From positions 1 to 23,945 of the forward strand of contig CAIMPQ010000127.1 in assembly GCA_903843315.1 (NCBI GenBank): DNA of 23,945 nt, given 5' to 3'. This document shows, piece by piece, positions 8,453 to 16,488 of this stretch. The position numbers and the translations under genes were made by a program. The notes under the pieces are model-generated. The model saw only the letters and a program-made list of their open reading frames with translations, searched no databases and had not been told where the DNA came from. The DNA comes from an uncultured beta proteobacterium (GTDB taxonomy: Bacteria > Pseudomonadota > Gammaproteobacteria > Burkholderiales > Burkholderiaceae). Within the stretch, counting starts at the first letter, position 1. Every line of letters begins with the position of its first letter.

Positions 8453-8914
8453 TTGAAAATTCGCAATCATCGGGATTTTGGGGCTGGGATCATGTATATG
8501 GTCATTGGTCTCTTCTTCACCATCGTCGCATCCCAGTACCAAATGGGCACTGCCGCCAAAATGGGACCAGGATATTTCCCATTCTTTCTGGGCATCCTCA
8601 TGACCTTTTTGGGTCTATTAGTTTTGTTGCAAGCGTTTAGTGCTAAAGCTGCTATCGAGAGGATTCCAAAATTTAATTGGCGAATCATCGCGCAGATTAC
8701 GGGCTCAGTAGTTTTGTATGGACTCCTGCTTCCAAGACTTGGATTCTTAATTGCTGTAGTTGTTCTGGTCTTTGTGTCTGCAAGTGCTAGTAAAGAATTC
8801 ACCTGGAAAGGCACCGCAATCAATGCCGCCTTCTTGGTCGCATTTACGTATTCCGTGTTTGTACTGGGCTTAAAACTCCAGTTCCCACTCTTGCCTGTAT
8901 TTCTACAACAATAA
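8453..8914 (+). CDS. tctB: Tripartite tricarboxylate transporter small membrane subunit TctB
   Basis: Small integral membrane subunit of a TTT (tripartite tricarboxylate transporter) system in the inner membrane, 153 residues. Hydrophobic segments lie at about 11-28, 40-63, 75-108 (likely two helices) and 118-140. The family feature GPGYFP after the first helix (residues 38-43) is present. The TTG start is set by a well-placed AAGGAG. tctA follows after 18 bases. No tctC gene for a periplasmic binding protein and no tctDE-like two-component system lies nearby, so substrate choice probably depends on a receptor encoded elsewhere. The substrate (citrate, another carboxylate or something else) cannot be read from the sequence. 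Confidence 0.88.
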   Translation: MKIRNHRDFGAGIMYMVIGLFFTIVASQYQMGTAAKMGPGYFPFFLGILMTFLGLLVLLQAFSAKAAIERIPKFNWRIIAQITGSVVLYGLLLPRLGFLIAVVVLVFVSASASKEFTWKGTAINAAFLVAFTYSVFVLGLKLQFPLLPVFLQQ

Positions 8915-8932
8915 CGAACCGGGACTCTAAAA

Positions 8933-10435
8933 ATGGATTTATTTTCTAACTTAGCGCTCGGTTTTGATACCGCGTTCACCCTACAAAATCTTCTTTACTG
9001 CCTGATCGGCTGTGTCTTAGGAACCCTGATCGGCGTTCTGCCTGGCTTAGGTCCTATCGCTACGATTGCGATGCTGTTGCCAGCTACTTATGCACTTCCT
9101 CCAATCGCTGCCTTGATCATGTTGGCTGGTATTTATTACGGTTCACAATACGGCGGTTCCACTACTGCAATTCTCTTGAATATTCCCGGGGAGACGTCGT
9201 CGGTGGTCACTGCAATCGATGGCTATCAAATGGCTCGCAATGGTCGAGCCGGTGTTGCCTTGTTTACGGCTGGTATGGGCTCCTTCTTTGCAGGTTGCGT
9301 AGCGACTTTAGTGTTAGCTGCCTTTGCTGCACCTCTTTCACAGCTTGCATTTAAGTTTGGGCCCGCTGAATATTTCTCTCTGATGGTCTTAGGCTTGATT
9401 GGTGCGGTGGTGTTGGCGTCTGGATCTTTGATCAAAGCGATTGGCATGATCATCTTAGGTCTCTTGATGGGCATCATTGGTACTGACGTGAACTCTGGAG
9501 TATCTCGTTATGCATTTGATGTTCCAGAATTAAGTGACGGTATTGGTTTCGTTGCTGTAGCGATGGGTGTATTTGGATTCGCTGAAATCATGGGTAACCT
9601 GGAGAAAACTGGTGAGGATGAAGGCTTCCTTAATAAGCTCACCACTATGATGCCAACTAAGACTGATATCAAGCGGATGATTCCTTCCATTTTGCGTGGC
9701 ACCACCATTGGTTCTATCTTAGGTATCTTGCCAGGCGGCGGTGCTGCCTTGGCTGCGTTCGGCGCCTACTCTGTTGAGAAAAAATCTTCCAAGTACAGCC
9801 ATGAATTCGGTAAAGGTGCTATTGAAGGTGTTGCAGGTCCTGAAGCAGCAAACAATGCTGCCGCTCAAACCTCATTCATCCCATTGCTGACCCTAGGTAT
9901 TCCACCAAACGCCGTGATGGCTTTGATGGTTGGTGCGATGACGATTCATAACATTCAGCCAGGTCCACAGGTAATGACGAGCAACCCAGCATTGTTCTGG
10001 GGTTTGATTGCTTCCATGTGGATTGGTAATGTCATGTTGATTCTCTTGAACTTGCCCCTCATTGGTATCTGGGTCAAACTCTTGAAGATTCCTTACCGCT
10101 TCCTCTACCCAGCGATCTTGGTGTTCTGCTGTATCGGCGTGTACACCGTGAACAACACGGTATTTGATGTCTATGTCACCGCCGGCTTTGGCTTGATCGG
10201 TTACCTATTCTTCAAGCTGGGTTGTGAACCTCCTCCATTACTCTTGGGTTTTGTACTCGGCCCAATGATGGAAGAGAACTTCCGTCGCGCTCTTTTGCTG
10301 TCTCGTGGTGATTTCACAACCTTCTTGACCCGTCCACTCTCCTTGGGCTTGCTGATTGCAGCAGCTCTCTTGGTCGTGATCGTAGCCTTACCAGCGGTAA
10401 AGAAGACGCGCGAAGAGGCATTTGTAGAAGAATAA
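8933..10435 (+). CDS. tctA: Tripartite tricarboxylate transporter large permease TctA
   Basis: Large permease of the TTT system, 500 residues (Salmonella TctA about 504), with around 12 hydrophobic segments. Family motifs are GVLPGLGP at 34-41 and YGGSTTAILLNIPGE at 73-87. A second copy of the glycine-rich motif, GILPGGG at 264-270, reflects the internal repeat of the family. A conserved GPEAANNAAAQ loop follows it, and GIPPNAVMALMVGAM comes later. It is coupled to tctB and ends 23 bases before a strong intrinsic terminator, so tctBA forms a complete two-gene transcription unit. TTT permeases are driven by ion gradients and receive substrate from Bug-type binding proteins. Such a protein is missing here. 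Confidence 0.93.
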   Translation: MDLFSNLALGFDTAFTLQNLLYCLIGCVLGTLIGVLPGLGPIATIAMLLPATYALPPIAALIMLAGIYYGSQYGGSTTAILLNIPGETSSVVTAIDGYQMARNGRAGVALFTAGMGSFFAGCVATLVLAAFAAPLSQLAFKFGPAEYFSLMVLGLIGAVVLASGSLIKAIGMIILGLLMGIIGTDVNSGVSRYAFDVPELSDGIGFVAVAMGVFGFAEIMGNLEKTGEDEGFLNKLTTMMPTKTDIKRMIPSILRGTTIGSILGILPGGGAALAAFGAYSVEKKSSKYSHEFGKGAIEGVAGPEAANNAAAQTSFIPLLTLGIPPNAVMALMVGAMTIHNIQPGPQVMTSNPALFWGLIASMWIGNVMLILLNLPLIGIWVKLLKIPYRFLYPAILVFCCIGVYTVNNTVFDVYVTAGFGLIGYLFFKLGCEPPPLLLGFVLGPMMEENFRRALLLSRGDFTTFLTRPLSLGLLIAAALLVVIVALPAVKKTREEAFVEE

Positions 10436-10458
10436 TTCTCGCTGCCTTGATAGAAACG

Positions 10459-10490
10459 AGCCCGCAGCAGTTTGCGGGCTTTTTCTTTAT
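10459..10490 (+). terminator. Intrinsic terminator after tctBA
   Basis: AGCCCGCA (10459-10466), loop GCAGTT, and TGCGGGCT (10473-10480) form a perfect 8-bp GC-rich stem followed by TTTTCTTT. It lies directly upstream of the glnS promoter and insulates glnS from tctBA. Confidence 0.92.
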
Positions 10491-10507
10491 GGGTCAGGGG
10501 TTTTCTC

Positions 10508-10513
10508 TACAAT
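10508..10513 (+). promoter_or_regulatory. -10 element of the glnS promoter
   Basis: TACAAT (5 of 6) ends exactly 6 bases before the ATG at 10520, so the predicted start of transcription is the A of the start codon. The -35 position would fall in the T-tract of the preceding terminator and is weak (TTTATG, 3 of 6 at a 16-base spacer). No Shine-Dalgarno is present. Confidence 0.5.
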
Positions 10514-10519
10514 GTGGTT

Positions 10520-12298
10520 ATGTCCCAAGATAGCAAACCCTCTAAAGCAAATACTGCAGCCAGTGCTGTAGCTGAACCATCCAACTTCTTGCGTCAGATC
10601 ATCGATCATGATTTAGCAAGCGGTGCATTTAATCAACGCACCAATTTAGCTGGGCAAGCAATCCCATCCATCATTACGCGTTTTCCACCTGAGCCCAATG
10701 GCTATCTGCATATTGGACATGCCAAAAGTATTTGCCTGAACTTTGGCCTAGCAAATGATTACAACGCGCAGCCGGGTGGTGCGCGCTGCAATATGCGTCT
10801 CGATGACACCAACCCAGTTAAAGAAGATGTTGAATATGCAGACAGTATTTTGGAGGCAGTTCAGTGGCTTGGTTTTGATTGGGGCACTCATCTGTACCAC
10901 GCCAGCGACTACTTTGATCAGCTCTATGCGTTTGCTGAAATTCTGATTCAGAATGGCAAAGCCTATATTGACAGTCAGAGTGCTGATGACATTCATGCTA
11001 ATCGCGGCAACTTCGGCCAAGCCGGAAAAAACAGTCCTTATCGCGAACGTAGCCCAGAAGAAAATCTCGCCCTCTTCCGCGAAATGCGGGATGGCAAATT
11101 CAAAGATGGTGAACATGTTCTGCGACTGAAGATTGATATGGCGCATCCGAATATCGTAATGCGGGATCCAGTGGTCTACCGTATTCGCCATACTGATCAT
11201 CATCGCACTGGTAGTAAATGGTGCATTTACCCCTTATACGACTTCACCCACTGCATCTCTGATGCGTTGGAGAATGTCTCCCACTCCATTTGCACTCTAG
11301 AGTTCGAGAACAATCGTCCTCTCTATGACTGGATTGTGAACGCATTAAAAGAGTTGGGCGTCTTTAAAGATCCTGTACCGCATCAATATGAATTCGCCCG
11401 CCTCAACTTGACCTACACCATCACTAGTAAACGAAAGCTCTTACAGCTCGTTGAAGAAAAACAGGTTGATGGCTGGGATGATCCGCGTATGCCAACCATT
11501 GTTGGAATACGTCGTCGTGGCTTTACCCCAGAAAGCATTCGCTTGTTCTGTGAGCGTATTGGCGTTTCAAAAGCCGATAGTTGGATTGATATGAGCACAC
11601 TGGATCAAGCGCTCCGCGATGATCTCGAAGTGAGAGCACCACGCGCTACTGCAGTTCTCAAGCCACTCAAGCTCGTGATTCAAAACTTTGATGCTGCCGC
11701 AAAAGAATCTTGTTCAGCACCGCGTCATCCGCAACATCCCGATTGGGGTAATCGGGAATTCAATTTCACGCGCGAGCTATGGATTGAAGAGGATGACTTC
11801 ATGCAAGACCCAATCAAAGGTTTCTTTAGATTATTCCCGCCAATCGGCGATCAGGCCGGCAGTCGCGTACGCCTTCGTCACGGCTTTGTGATTGAATGCA
11901 CTGGCTTTGAGACGGATGCTAATGGCAAAGTTATCCAAGTCAATGCAAACTATTTCCCAGACAGCAAGAGCGGTACGCCAGGATCAAATAACTATAAGGT
12001 GAAGGGCAATATTCACTGGATCAGCACTGCTGAGGCTATTCCCACTGAGGTTCGTTTGTATGACCACCTCTTCACTGATCCCCAGCCTGACAGTGGTGAG
12101 AAGAATTTCTTAGATGCCATCAATCACGACTCCAAGCAAAGCATTACCGCCTATCTTGAGCCTTGCATGAAAGATACCAAAGCAGAAGATCACTTTCAGT
12201 TTGAGCGCCACGGCTACTTTGTTGCCGATATCAGGGATTCAAAACCAGGTCAGCCAGTATTTAACCGTACTGTTGGTCTTAAGGATTCTTGGAAATAG
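10520..12298 (+). CDS. glnS: Glutamine--tRNA ligase (GlnRS)
   Basis: Class Ib synthetase charging tRNA-Gln directly, 592 residues (E. coli 554; the N-terminus is longer by about 30 residues of low complexity). HIGH is at 64-67 within PPEPNGYLHIGHAKS. The KMSKS equivalent is ITSKRK at 301-306. GlnRS-specific blocks include RFDDTNP-like LDDTNP, GWDDPRMPT and a C-terminal anticodon-binding double beta-barrel. An in-frame TTG at 10472 would start inside the upstream terminator stem and is rejected. The ATG at 10520 is preceded by TACAAT at 6 bases and no Shine-Dalgarno. The last 20 bases overlap the convergent SDR gene. Its terminator appears to lie inside that gene. Confidence 0.96.
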   Translation: MSQDSKPSKANTAASAVAEPSNFLRQIIDHDLASGAFNQRTNLAGQAIPSIITRFPPEPNGYLHIGHAKSICLNFGLANDYNAQPGGARCNMRLDDTNPVKEDVEYADSILEAVQWLGFDWGTHLYHASDYFDQLYAFAEILIQNGKAYIDSQSADDIHANRGNFGQAGKNSPYRERSPEENLALFREMRDGKFKDGEHVLRLKIDMAHPNIVMRDPVVYRIRHTDHHRTGSKWCIYPLYDFTHCISDALENVSHSICTLEFENNRPLYDWIVNALKELGVFKDPVPHQYEFARLNLTYTITSKRKLLQLVEEKQVDGWDDPRMPTIVGIRRRGFTPESIRLFCERIGVSKADSWIDMSTLDQALRDDLEVRAPRATAVLKPLKLVIQNFDAAAKESCSAPRHPQHPDWGNREFNFTRELWIEEDDFMQDPIKGFFRLFPPIGDQAGSRVRLRHGFVIECTGFETDANGKVIQVNANYFPDSKSGTPGSNNYKVKGNIHWISTAEAIPTEVRLYDHLFTDPQPDSGEKNFLDAINHDSKQSITAYLEPCMKDTKAEDHFQFERHGYFVADIRDSKPGQPVFNRTVGLKDSWK

Positions 12299-13175
12299 TT
12301 TTCAAGAAATGCGCTACGCTGGGATAACGTAGCGGCGTTTTTAGCTCATGAAGTCGGGTGTTCGTAACCCGTCGTGACTCTCGCATAAATGACCACAGCA
12401 TCGGACTAACAATGTGTTGGAGCTCGCTAGCAGGCATTCGAGGTGGACGATCCATACCAAACGCATCAGCCACCTCATCGAAATAATCCCCCATCTTGGT
12501 TTCACCGCCATCACAAGTATTGATGATTCTCTGTGGTTTGCCGTGATATACCGCTGCACACACCAATCTTGCCAAATCATCACTATGAATATGATTGGAA
12601 TAGGCATCCTCTTCTGGAATTAAAGCAGGCGTTTGAGACTGAATCCGCTCAAGCGGTAAACGATCAGATGCATAAATTCCGGGCACACGCAAAATCGTCA
12701 AAGCAACGCCATGGGCTGGGGCCCATAAACGCAAAGCACGCTCTGCATCGACCCTTCTGTGGGCGCGTCCACTTTCAGGGCTGACTGGGGTAGCCTCACT
12801 CACTTTTGCACCCCTGTGGTTGCCATATACACCTGTAGTGCTGATATAGATGAGACGCCTGACGGTATTAGAGCCTTGGGATAAAATTCGAATTAGGTTG
12901 CGGGTTCGGCAATCACGATTACCTTGGTTTTGGGGTGGCGCTAAATGAATGACGGTTTGAGCTAAACCGGAAAGACGCCATAAAGTTTCTGGCTTATCCA
13001 GATTACCCAACATTGGAGTCGCGCCAACCTCCCTCAACTCCTGAAAACGGCTTGGCGAAGAAGTTAATGCAAATACTCGATGACTACGTGAAAGCTGCTT
13101 TGCTACCCGCAGACCAATGTCACCGCAGCCAATAATCAGAATTGAAGGTTTACCAAAAGATTGCATAAGTGACAT
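12279..13175 (-). CDS. Atypical SDR, NAD(P)-dependent epimerase/dehydratase-like protein
   Basis: 298-residue extended/atypical short-chain dehydrogenase resembling E. coli YeeZ. The Rossmann nucleotide site is GCGDIG at 16-21. The family block STTGVYG is at 112-118. The usual catalytic YxxxK is not seen: the position after the block reads GRAHRRVDAERAL, so the enzyme may not be a classic oxidoreductase. Substrate is unknown. The 3' end overlaps glnS by 20 bases, convergently. It diverges from the 2Fe-2S reductase gene with 27 bases between start codons and has no clear Shine-Dalgarno. A second ATG at 13166 is an alternative start. Family membership is firm and function open. Confidence 0.82.
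   Translation of the reverse strand: MSLMQSFGKPSILIIGCGDIGLRVAKQLSRSHRVFALTSSPSRFQELREVGATPMLGNLDKPETLWRLSGLAQTVIHLAPPQNQGNRDCRTRNLIRILSQGSNTVRRLIYISTTGVYGNHRGAKVSEATPVSPESGRAHRRVDAERALRLWAPAHGVALTILRVPGIYASDRLPLERIQSQTPALIPEEDAYSNHIHSDDLARLVCAAVYHGKPQRIINTCDGGETKMGDYFDEVADAFGMDRPPRMPASELQHIVSPMLWSFMRESRRVTNTRLHELKTPLRYPSVAHFLKTISKNP
12312..12342 (+). terminator. Probable glnS terminator inside the convergent SDR gene
   Basis: CGCTACG (12312-12318) and CGTAGCG (12328-12334) make a perfect 7-bp stem with a 9-base loop, then GCG and TTTTT (12338-12342). It begins 13 bases after the glnS stop but lies within the 3' coding part of the minus-strand SDR gene. The T-tract is three bases off the stem, slightly looser than ideal. 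Confidence 0.65.
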
Positions 13176-13191
13176 CGTAACGATTTATTGA

Positions 13192-13196
13192 AAGGA
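13192..13196 (+). promoter_or_regulatory. Ribosome binding site choosing the GTG start of the reductase gene
   Basis: AAGGA lies 6 bases before the GTG at 13203. An in-frame TTG at 13188 lies upstream of this site, so the GTG is preferred. Confidence 0.7.
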
Positions 13197-13202
13197 ACGA
13201 GA

Positions 13203-14243
13203 GTGTCTTATCAGGTCACGCTCAAAACGAGCGGCAAACAATTTACCGTGAACCAGGAGGAGACCCTTCTGGAAGCAGCCCTACGCCAAGGCATTAACTT
13301 GCCTTATGGCTGTAAAAACGGCGCATGCGGCTCCTGCAAAGGCAAAGTTATAGAAGGTCAGATCACCCATGGCCAACACAGCGAAAGCGCTCTCAGCAAG
13401 ACTGATGAGACCGCAGGCAGCACCTTATTTTGCTGCGCCCATCCGCAGTCTGATCTCATCATTGAGGCTCGCGAAGTTCAAGGCGCTGGCGATATAGCCA
13501 TTCGTAAAGTGCCTTGTCGCGTCAATTCCATTAGCAATCCCAGTCAGGATGTTGCCATCCTCAAACTTCAGCTTCCGGCTGCCGAGCGATTTCAGTTCTT
13601 GGCTGGGCAGTATTTAGAATTCCTACTCAAAGATGGTCAGCGCCGCGCTTACTCAATTGCTAATGCTCCAGATCAGGAAGGCCCGCTTGAGCTGCATATT
13701 CGTCACTTACCCGGCGGCCTCTTTACTGATTTTGTATTTGGAGCAATCGCTCCAGCGTTAAAAGAGAAAGACATCCTCCGTTTCGAAGGCCCCTTGGGAA
13801 GCTTCTTCCTTAGAGAGGGCTCTAAAAAGCCCATTATTTTTGTAGCTGCTGGGACAGGCTTTGCCCCGATCAAATCCATCATTGAACAAATGCAAGCCAA
13901 GAAAATTGATCGGCCAATTGAACTGTATTGGGGTGGACGTCGTCCAAGCGATCTCTATCTCCATGATTTATGCGCTACCTGGGAAAAAGAGATCCCCCAT
14001 TTCAAGTACATCCCGGTAATTTCAGATGGTTTAGTAAAAGACAACTGGCTCGGTCGCACGGGCTTTGTTCATCAAGCTGCCATGGCAGACCACCCCAATA
14101 TGAAGGACTTTCAGGTCTATGCCTGTGGCGCTCCAGTAATGGTGAATGCGGCCCGAGAGGACTTTTCATCGAAGTGTCACCTGCCTGAGGAAGAATTCTT
14201 CGCAGATTCTTTTACCAGTGCGGCTGATTTAGCCACAAACTAA
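13203..14243 (+). CDS. 2Fe-2S ferredoxin/flavin-dependent oxidoreductase (CDP-6-deoxy-glucoseen reductase-like)
   Basis: 346-residue electron-transfer protein with three domains. The N-terminal plant-type ferredoxin domain has cysteines at 37, 42, 45 and 77 (or 78), in CKNGACGSCKG and LFCCAHP. The FAD-binding barrel carries RAYSIANAP. The C-terminal NAD(P)H domain has VAAGTGFAPIKSII and VYACGAPVMVNAA. It passes electrons from NAD(P)H through FAD to the 2Fe-2S centre and on to an unknown partner. Homologues are often labelled CDP-6-deoxy-delta-3,4-glucoseen reductase (AscD), but no dideoxysugar genes are nearby, so that pathway label is probably wrong here. The GTG start is backed by AAGGA at 6 bases. 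It diverges from the SDR gene; argD follows after 55 bases. Confidence 0.88.
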   Translation: MSYQVTLKTSGKQFTVNQEETLLEAALRQGINLPYGCKNGACGSCKGKVIEGQITHGQHSESALSKTDETAGSTLFCCAHPQSDLIIEAREVQGAGDIAIRKVPCRVNSISNPSQDVAILKLQLPAAERFQFLAGQYLEFLLKDGQRRAYSIANAPDQEGPLELHIRHLPGGLFTDFVFGAIAPALKEKDILRFEGPLGSFFLREGSKKPIIFVAAGTGFAPIKSIIEQMQAKKIDRPIELYWGGRRPSDLYLHDLCATWEKEIPHFKYIPVISDGLVKDNWLGRTGFVHQAAMADHPNMKDFQVYACGAPVMVNAAREDFSSKCHLPEEEFFADSFTSAADLATN

Positions 14244-14258
14244 TCCCCCATAAAGTTA

Positions 14259-14264
14259 GATAAT
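14259..14264 (+). promoter_or_regulatory. Possible -10 element ahead of argD
   Basis: GATAAT (5 of 6) lies 34 bases before the argD ATG, giving a leader of about 28 bases if used. No good -35 is seen. argD may instead be read through from the upstream reductase gene, since no terminator lies between them. Confidence 0.3.
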
Positions 14265-14298
14265 AGAAACTTCACCAGCCTTTTTACCTAGAACCCGT

Positions 14299-15492
14299 AT
14301 GAATAAGCCAGCCCAAGTCATCGACACTCATTCAGTGATGTTTATCACCCAAAGACCTGAAGTCATCATGGTCGAAGGTAATGGCTCGTGGTTAACCGAT
14401 AACAACGGCAAGCGTTATTTAGATTTTTTACAAGGCTGGGCAGTGAATTGTTTGGGTCACTGCAATTCCGGAATGATCGAGGCATTGAATACGCAAGCGA
14501 AGAAGCTTATCAATCCAAGTCCCGCCTTCTATAACGAACCAATGATTGGACTATCCAATCTGCTCACTGCCAACAGCTGTTTTGACAAAGTCTTTTTTGC
14601 CAATAGCGGAGCTGAAGCAAATGAAGGTGCTATTAAGCTTGCACGCAAATGGGGTCAGATCAACAAATCCGGCGCGTTTGAGATCATCACTTTTGACCAT
14701 AGCTTTCATGGGCGCACTTTAGCAACCATGAGCGCATCTGGAAAACCGGGTTGGGACACCATGTTTGCACCGCAAGTTGGCGGCTTTCCAAAAGCGGATT
14801 TAAACGACTTAGATTCCGTCAAAAAACTGGTGACTGATAAAACCGTTGCCGTCATGCTTGAACCGGTACAAGGTGAGGGCGGTGTCATACCTGCCTCCCT
14901 AGAATTTATGCAGGAGCTCCGTAAATTCACCAAAGAAAATAATATTCTCTTAATTGCTGATGAAGTACAAGCAGGCTGCGGGCGCACAGGCACTCTCTTT
15001 GCCTATCAACAATATGGCATCGAGCCTGACATCATGACTTTAGGCAAAGGTATCGGTGGTGGCGTGCCTCTGGCCGCGCTCATGGCAACAAATGCTGCAG
15101 CTTGTTTTGTCCCCGGAGATCAAGGTGGTACCTATAACGGCAATCCGCTGATGACAGCAGTTGGTATCAGCGTCATTGAGCAATTATTAGCACCCGGCTT
15201 CTTAGATAGCGTCAAAGCTAAAGGTGAATTGCTAAGCGCAGAATTACTCAAACTTTCAGAGGAATTCCATCTCGAGGGAGAGCGTGGCTCAGGTCTATTG
15301 CGGGCCCTCATGCTAAGCAAAGATGTTGGTGGAAAACTGGTAGAACTCGCTCGTGAGCGCAGCCCAGAGGGCCTGTTAATCAATTCGCCAAGACCGAACT
15401 TGTTGCGCTTTATGCCAGCTCTGAATGTCAGTGAAGATGAAATTCGTCTGATGTGCAAGATGCTGCGCGAGCTACTTCAGCAGGTAGATTAA
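14299..15492 (+). CDS. argD: Acetylornithine aminotransferase (class III PLP enzyme)
   Basis: PLP-dependent transaminase of arginine synthesis, converting N-acetylglutamate semialdehyde and glutamate to acetylornithine. The product is 397 residues (E. coli ArgD 406). Class III features are NSGAEANEGAIKLARK for phosphate binding, SFHGRT with H137, DEVQAGCGRTG with D221 contacting the PLP nitrogen, and TLGKGIGGG with Schiff-base lysine K250. TYNGNPL completes the active site. ArgD can also act on succinyl-diaminopimelate, and close relatives use ornithine or GABA, so exact substrate range is inferred. No clear Shine-Dalgarno is seen. It converges on ispH with a 51-base gap containing no obvious terminator. 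Confidence 0.9.
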   Translation: MNKPAQVIDTHSVMFITQRPEVIMVEGNGSWLTDNNGKRYLDFLQGWAVNCLGHCNSGMIEALNTQAKKLINPSPAFYNEPMIGLSNLLTANSCFDKVFFANSGAEANEGAIKLARKWGQINKSGAFEIITFDHSFHGRTLATMSASGKPGWDTMFAPQVGGFPKADLNDLDSVKKLVTDKTVAVMLEPVQGEGGVIPASLEFMQELRKFTKENNILLIADEVQAGCGRTGTLFAYQQYGIEPDIMTLGKGIGGGVPLAALMATNAAACFVPGDQGGTYNGNPLMTAVGISVIEQLLAPGFLDSVKAKGELLSAELLKLSEEFHLEGERGSGLLRALMLSKDVGGKLVELARERSPEGLLINSPRPNLLRFMPALNVSEDEIRLMCKMLRELLQQVD

Positions 15493-15543
15493 ATCGATTT
15501 GTTTTTGAGTCGTCTGCTCACTCACCCTAGCAGAATGAAAACT

Positions 15544-16485
15544 TCAGCCAACTAAATTTTTTGGCAGGGAAAAGGTAACGTCTTCTACGACGCCATCCAA
15601 CGCGCGCACGTGTCGTGGACCAAACTCTTGAATACGCGCAACAATCGATTGCGCCAAACTTTCGGGCGCGGATGCACCAGCAGTTAAGCCCACTCGCTTT
15701 TTACCTGCAAACCATTCTGCTTTCAATTGCTCAGGGGCATCCACCATGTATGAAGGGACGCCCATCTTTTCAGATAATTCACGCAAACGATTAGAGTTTG
15801 AGCTCGCCGCACTACCGACCACAATTACCACTTCTACTTGGGGTGCCATAAATTTCACGGCATCTTGTCGATTTTGAGTGGCATAGCAAATATCTTGCTT
15901 CCGTGGCTGAACAATATTAGGGAATTTTCTGGTGAGCGCCTCAACAATTTCTTTTGTCTCGTCAACAGATAAGGTGGTTTGGGTAACAAATGCCATCTTT
16001 TCATTACTTGGAAAAGTTAATGAATCTACCTCCCCCACTTTTTCGATGAGAAAGACGCCCTCTGTTACCTGCCCCATGGTGCCCTCAACTTCTGGATGAC
16101 CTGCATGACCAATCATCAAAACAGTAAAACCATCTTTACACATCTTGACTACCTCAAGATGTACTTTGGTTACCAAGGGACAAGTGGCATCGTATACCTG
16201 CAAGCCGCGCTCCTCTGCGTCTTTTCGAACTTCTTGAGAAACGCCATGCGCGCTAAATACCACAATTCCACCCTTTGGTACTTCATGCAATTCCTCAACA
16301 AAGACCGCCCCTTTATCGCGCAACTCATTCACCACGTAAGCATTATGAACAATTTCATGGCGCACATAAATTGGAGCACCAAAACGCGTCAGTGCTTCAT
16401 TCACGATATGGATTGCGCGATCCACGCCCGCACAAAATCCGCGAGGCTGGGCCATCAAAATTTCCGGAGTATCTGGAGTACTCAT
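15544..16485 (-). CDS. ispH: 4-hydroxy-3-methylbut-2-enyl diphosphate reductase
   Basis: Last enzyme of the MEP isoprenoid pathway, reducing HMBPP to IPP and DMAPP with a 4Fe-4S cluster. The product is 313 residues (E. coli 316). The three cluster cysteines are present: C18 in PRGFCAGVDRAI, C102 in DATCPLVTKVH and C200 in QDICYATQNRQ. Substrate-binding SNSNRL and SAHG blocks are also seen. The start codon lies 3 bases after the fkpB stop, so the pair is a tight operon; the fkpB-ispH order is widely conserved in proteobacteria. It is convergent to argD. Confidence 0.97.
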   Translation of the reverse strand: MSTPDTPEILMAQPRGFCAGVDRAIHIVNEALTRFGAPIYVRHEIVHNAYVVNELRDKGAVFVEELHEVPKGGIVVFSAHGVSQEVRKDAEERGLQVYDATCPLVTKVHLEVVKMCKDGFTVLMIGHAGHPEVEGTMGQVTEGVFLIEKVGEVDSLTFPSNEKMAFVTQTTLSVDETKEIVEALTRKFPNIVQPRKQDICYATQNRQDAVKFMAPQVEVVIVVGSAASSNSNRLRELSEKMGVPSYMVDAPEQLKAEWFAGKKRVGLTAGASAPESLAQSIVARIQEFGPRHVRALDGVVEDVTFSLPKNLVG

Positions 16486-16488
16486 CTC

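Noticed and set aside
8467..8979. A 170-codon minus-strand frame opposite tctB
   Set aside because: TctB has a strong ribosome binding site and clear membrane segments; the antisense frame has neither.
10472..10519. An upstream TTG start for glnS adding 16 residues
   Set aside because: The TTG lies in the loop and stem of the tctA terminator, and the added residues do not resemble GlnRS.
15513..15534. A 6-bp stem (TCTGCT/AGCAGA) between argD and ispH as a terminator
   Set aside because: The loop is 10 bases and neither strand has a T-tract after it.
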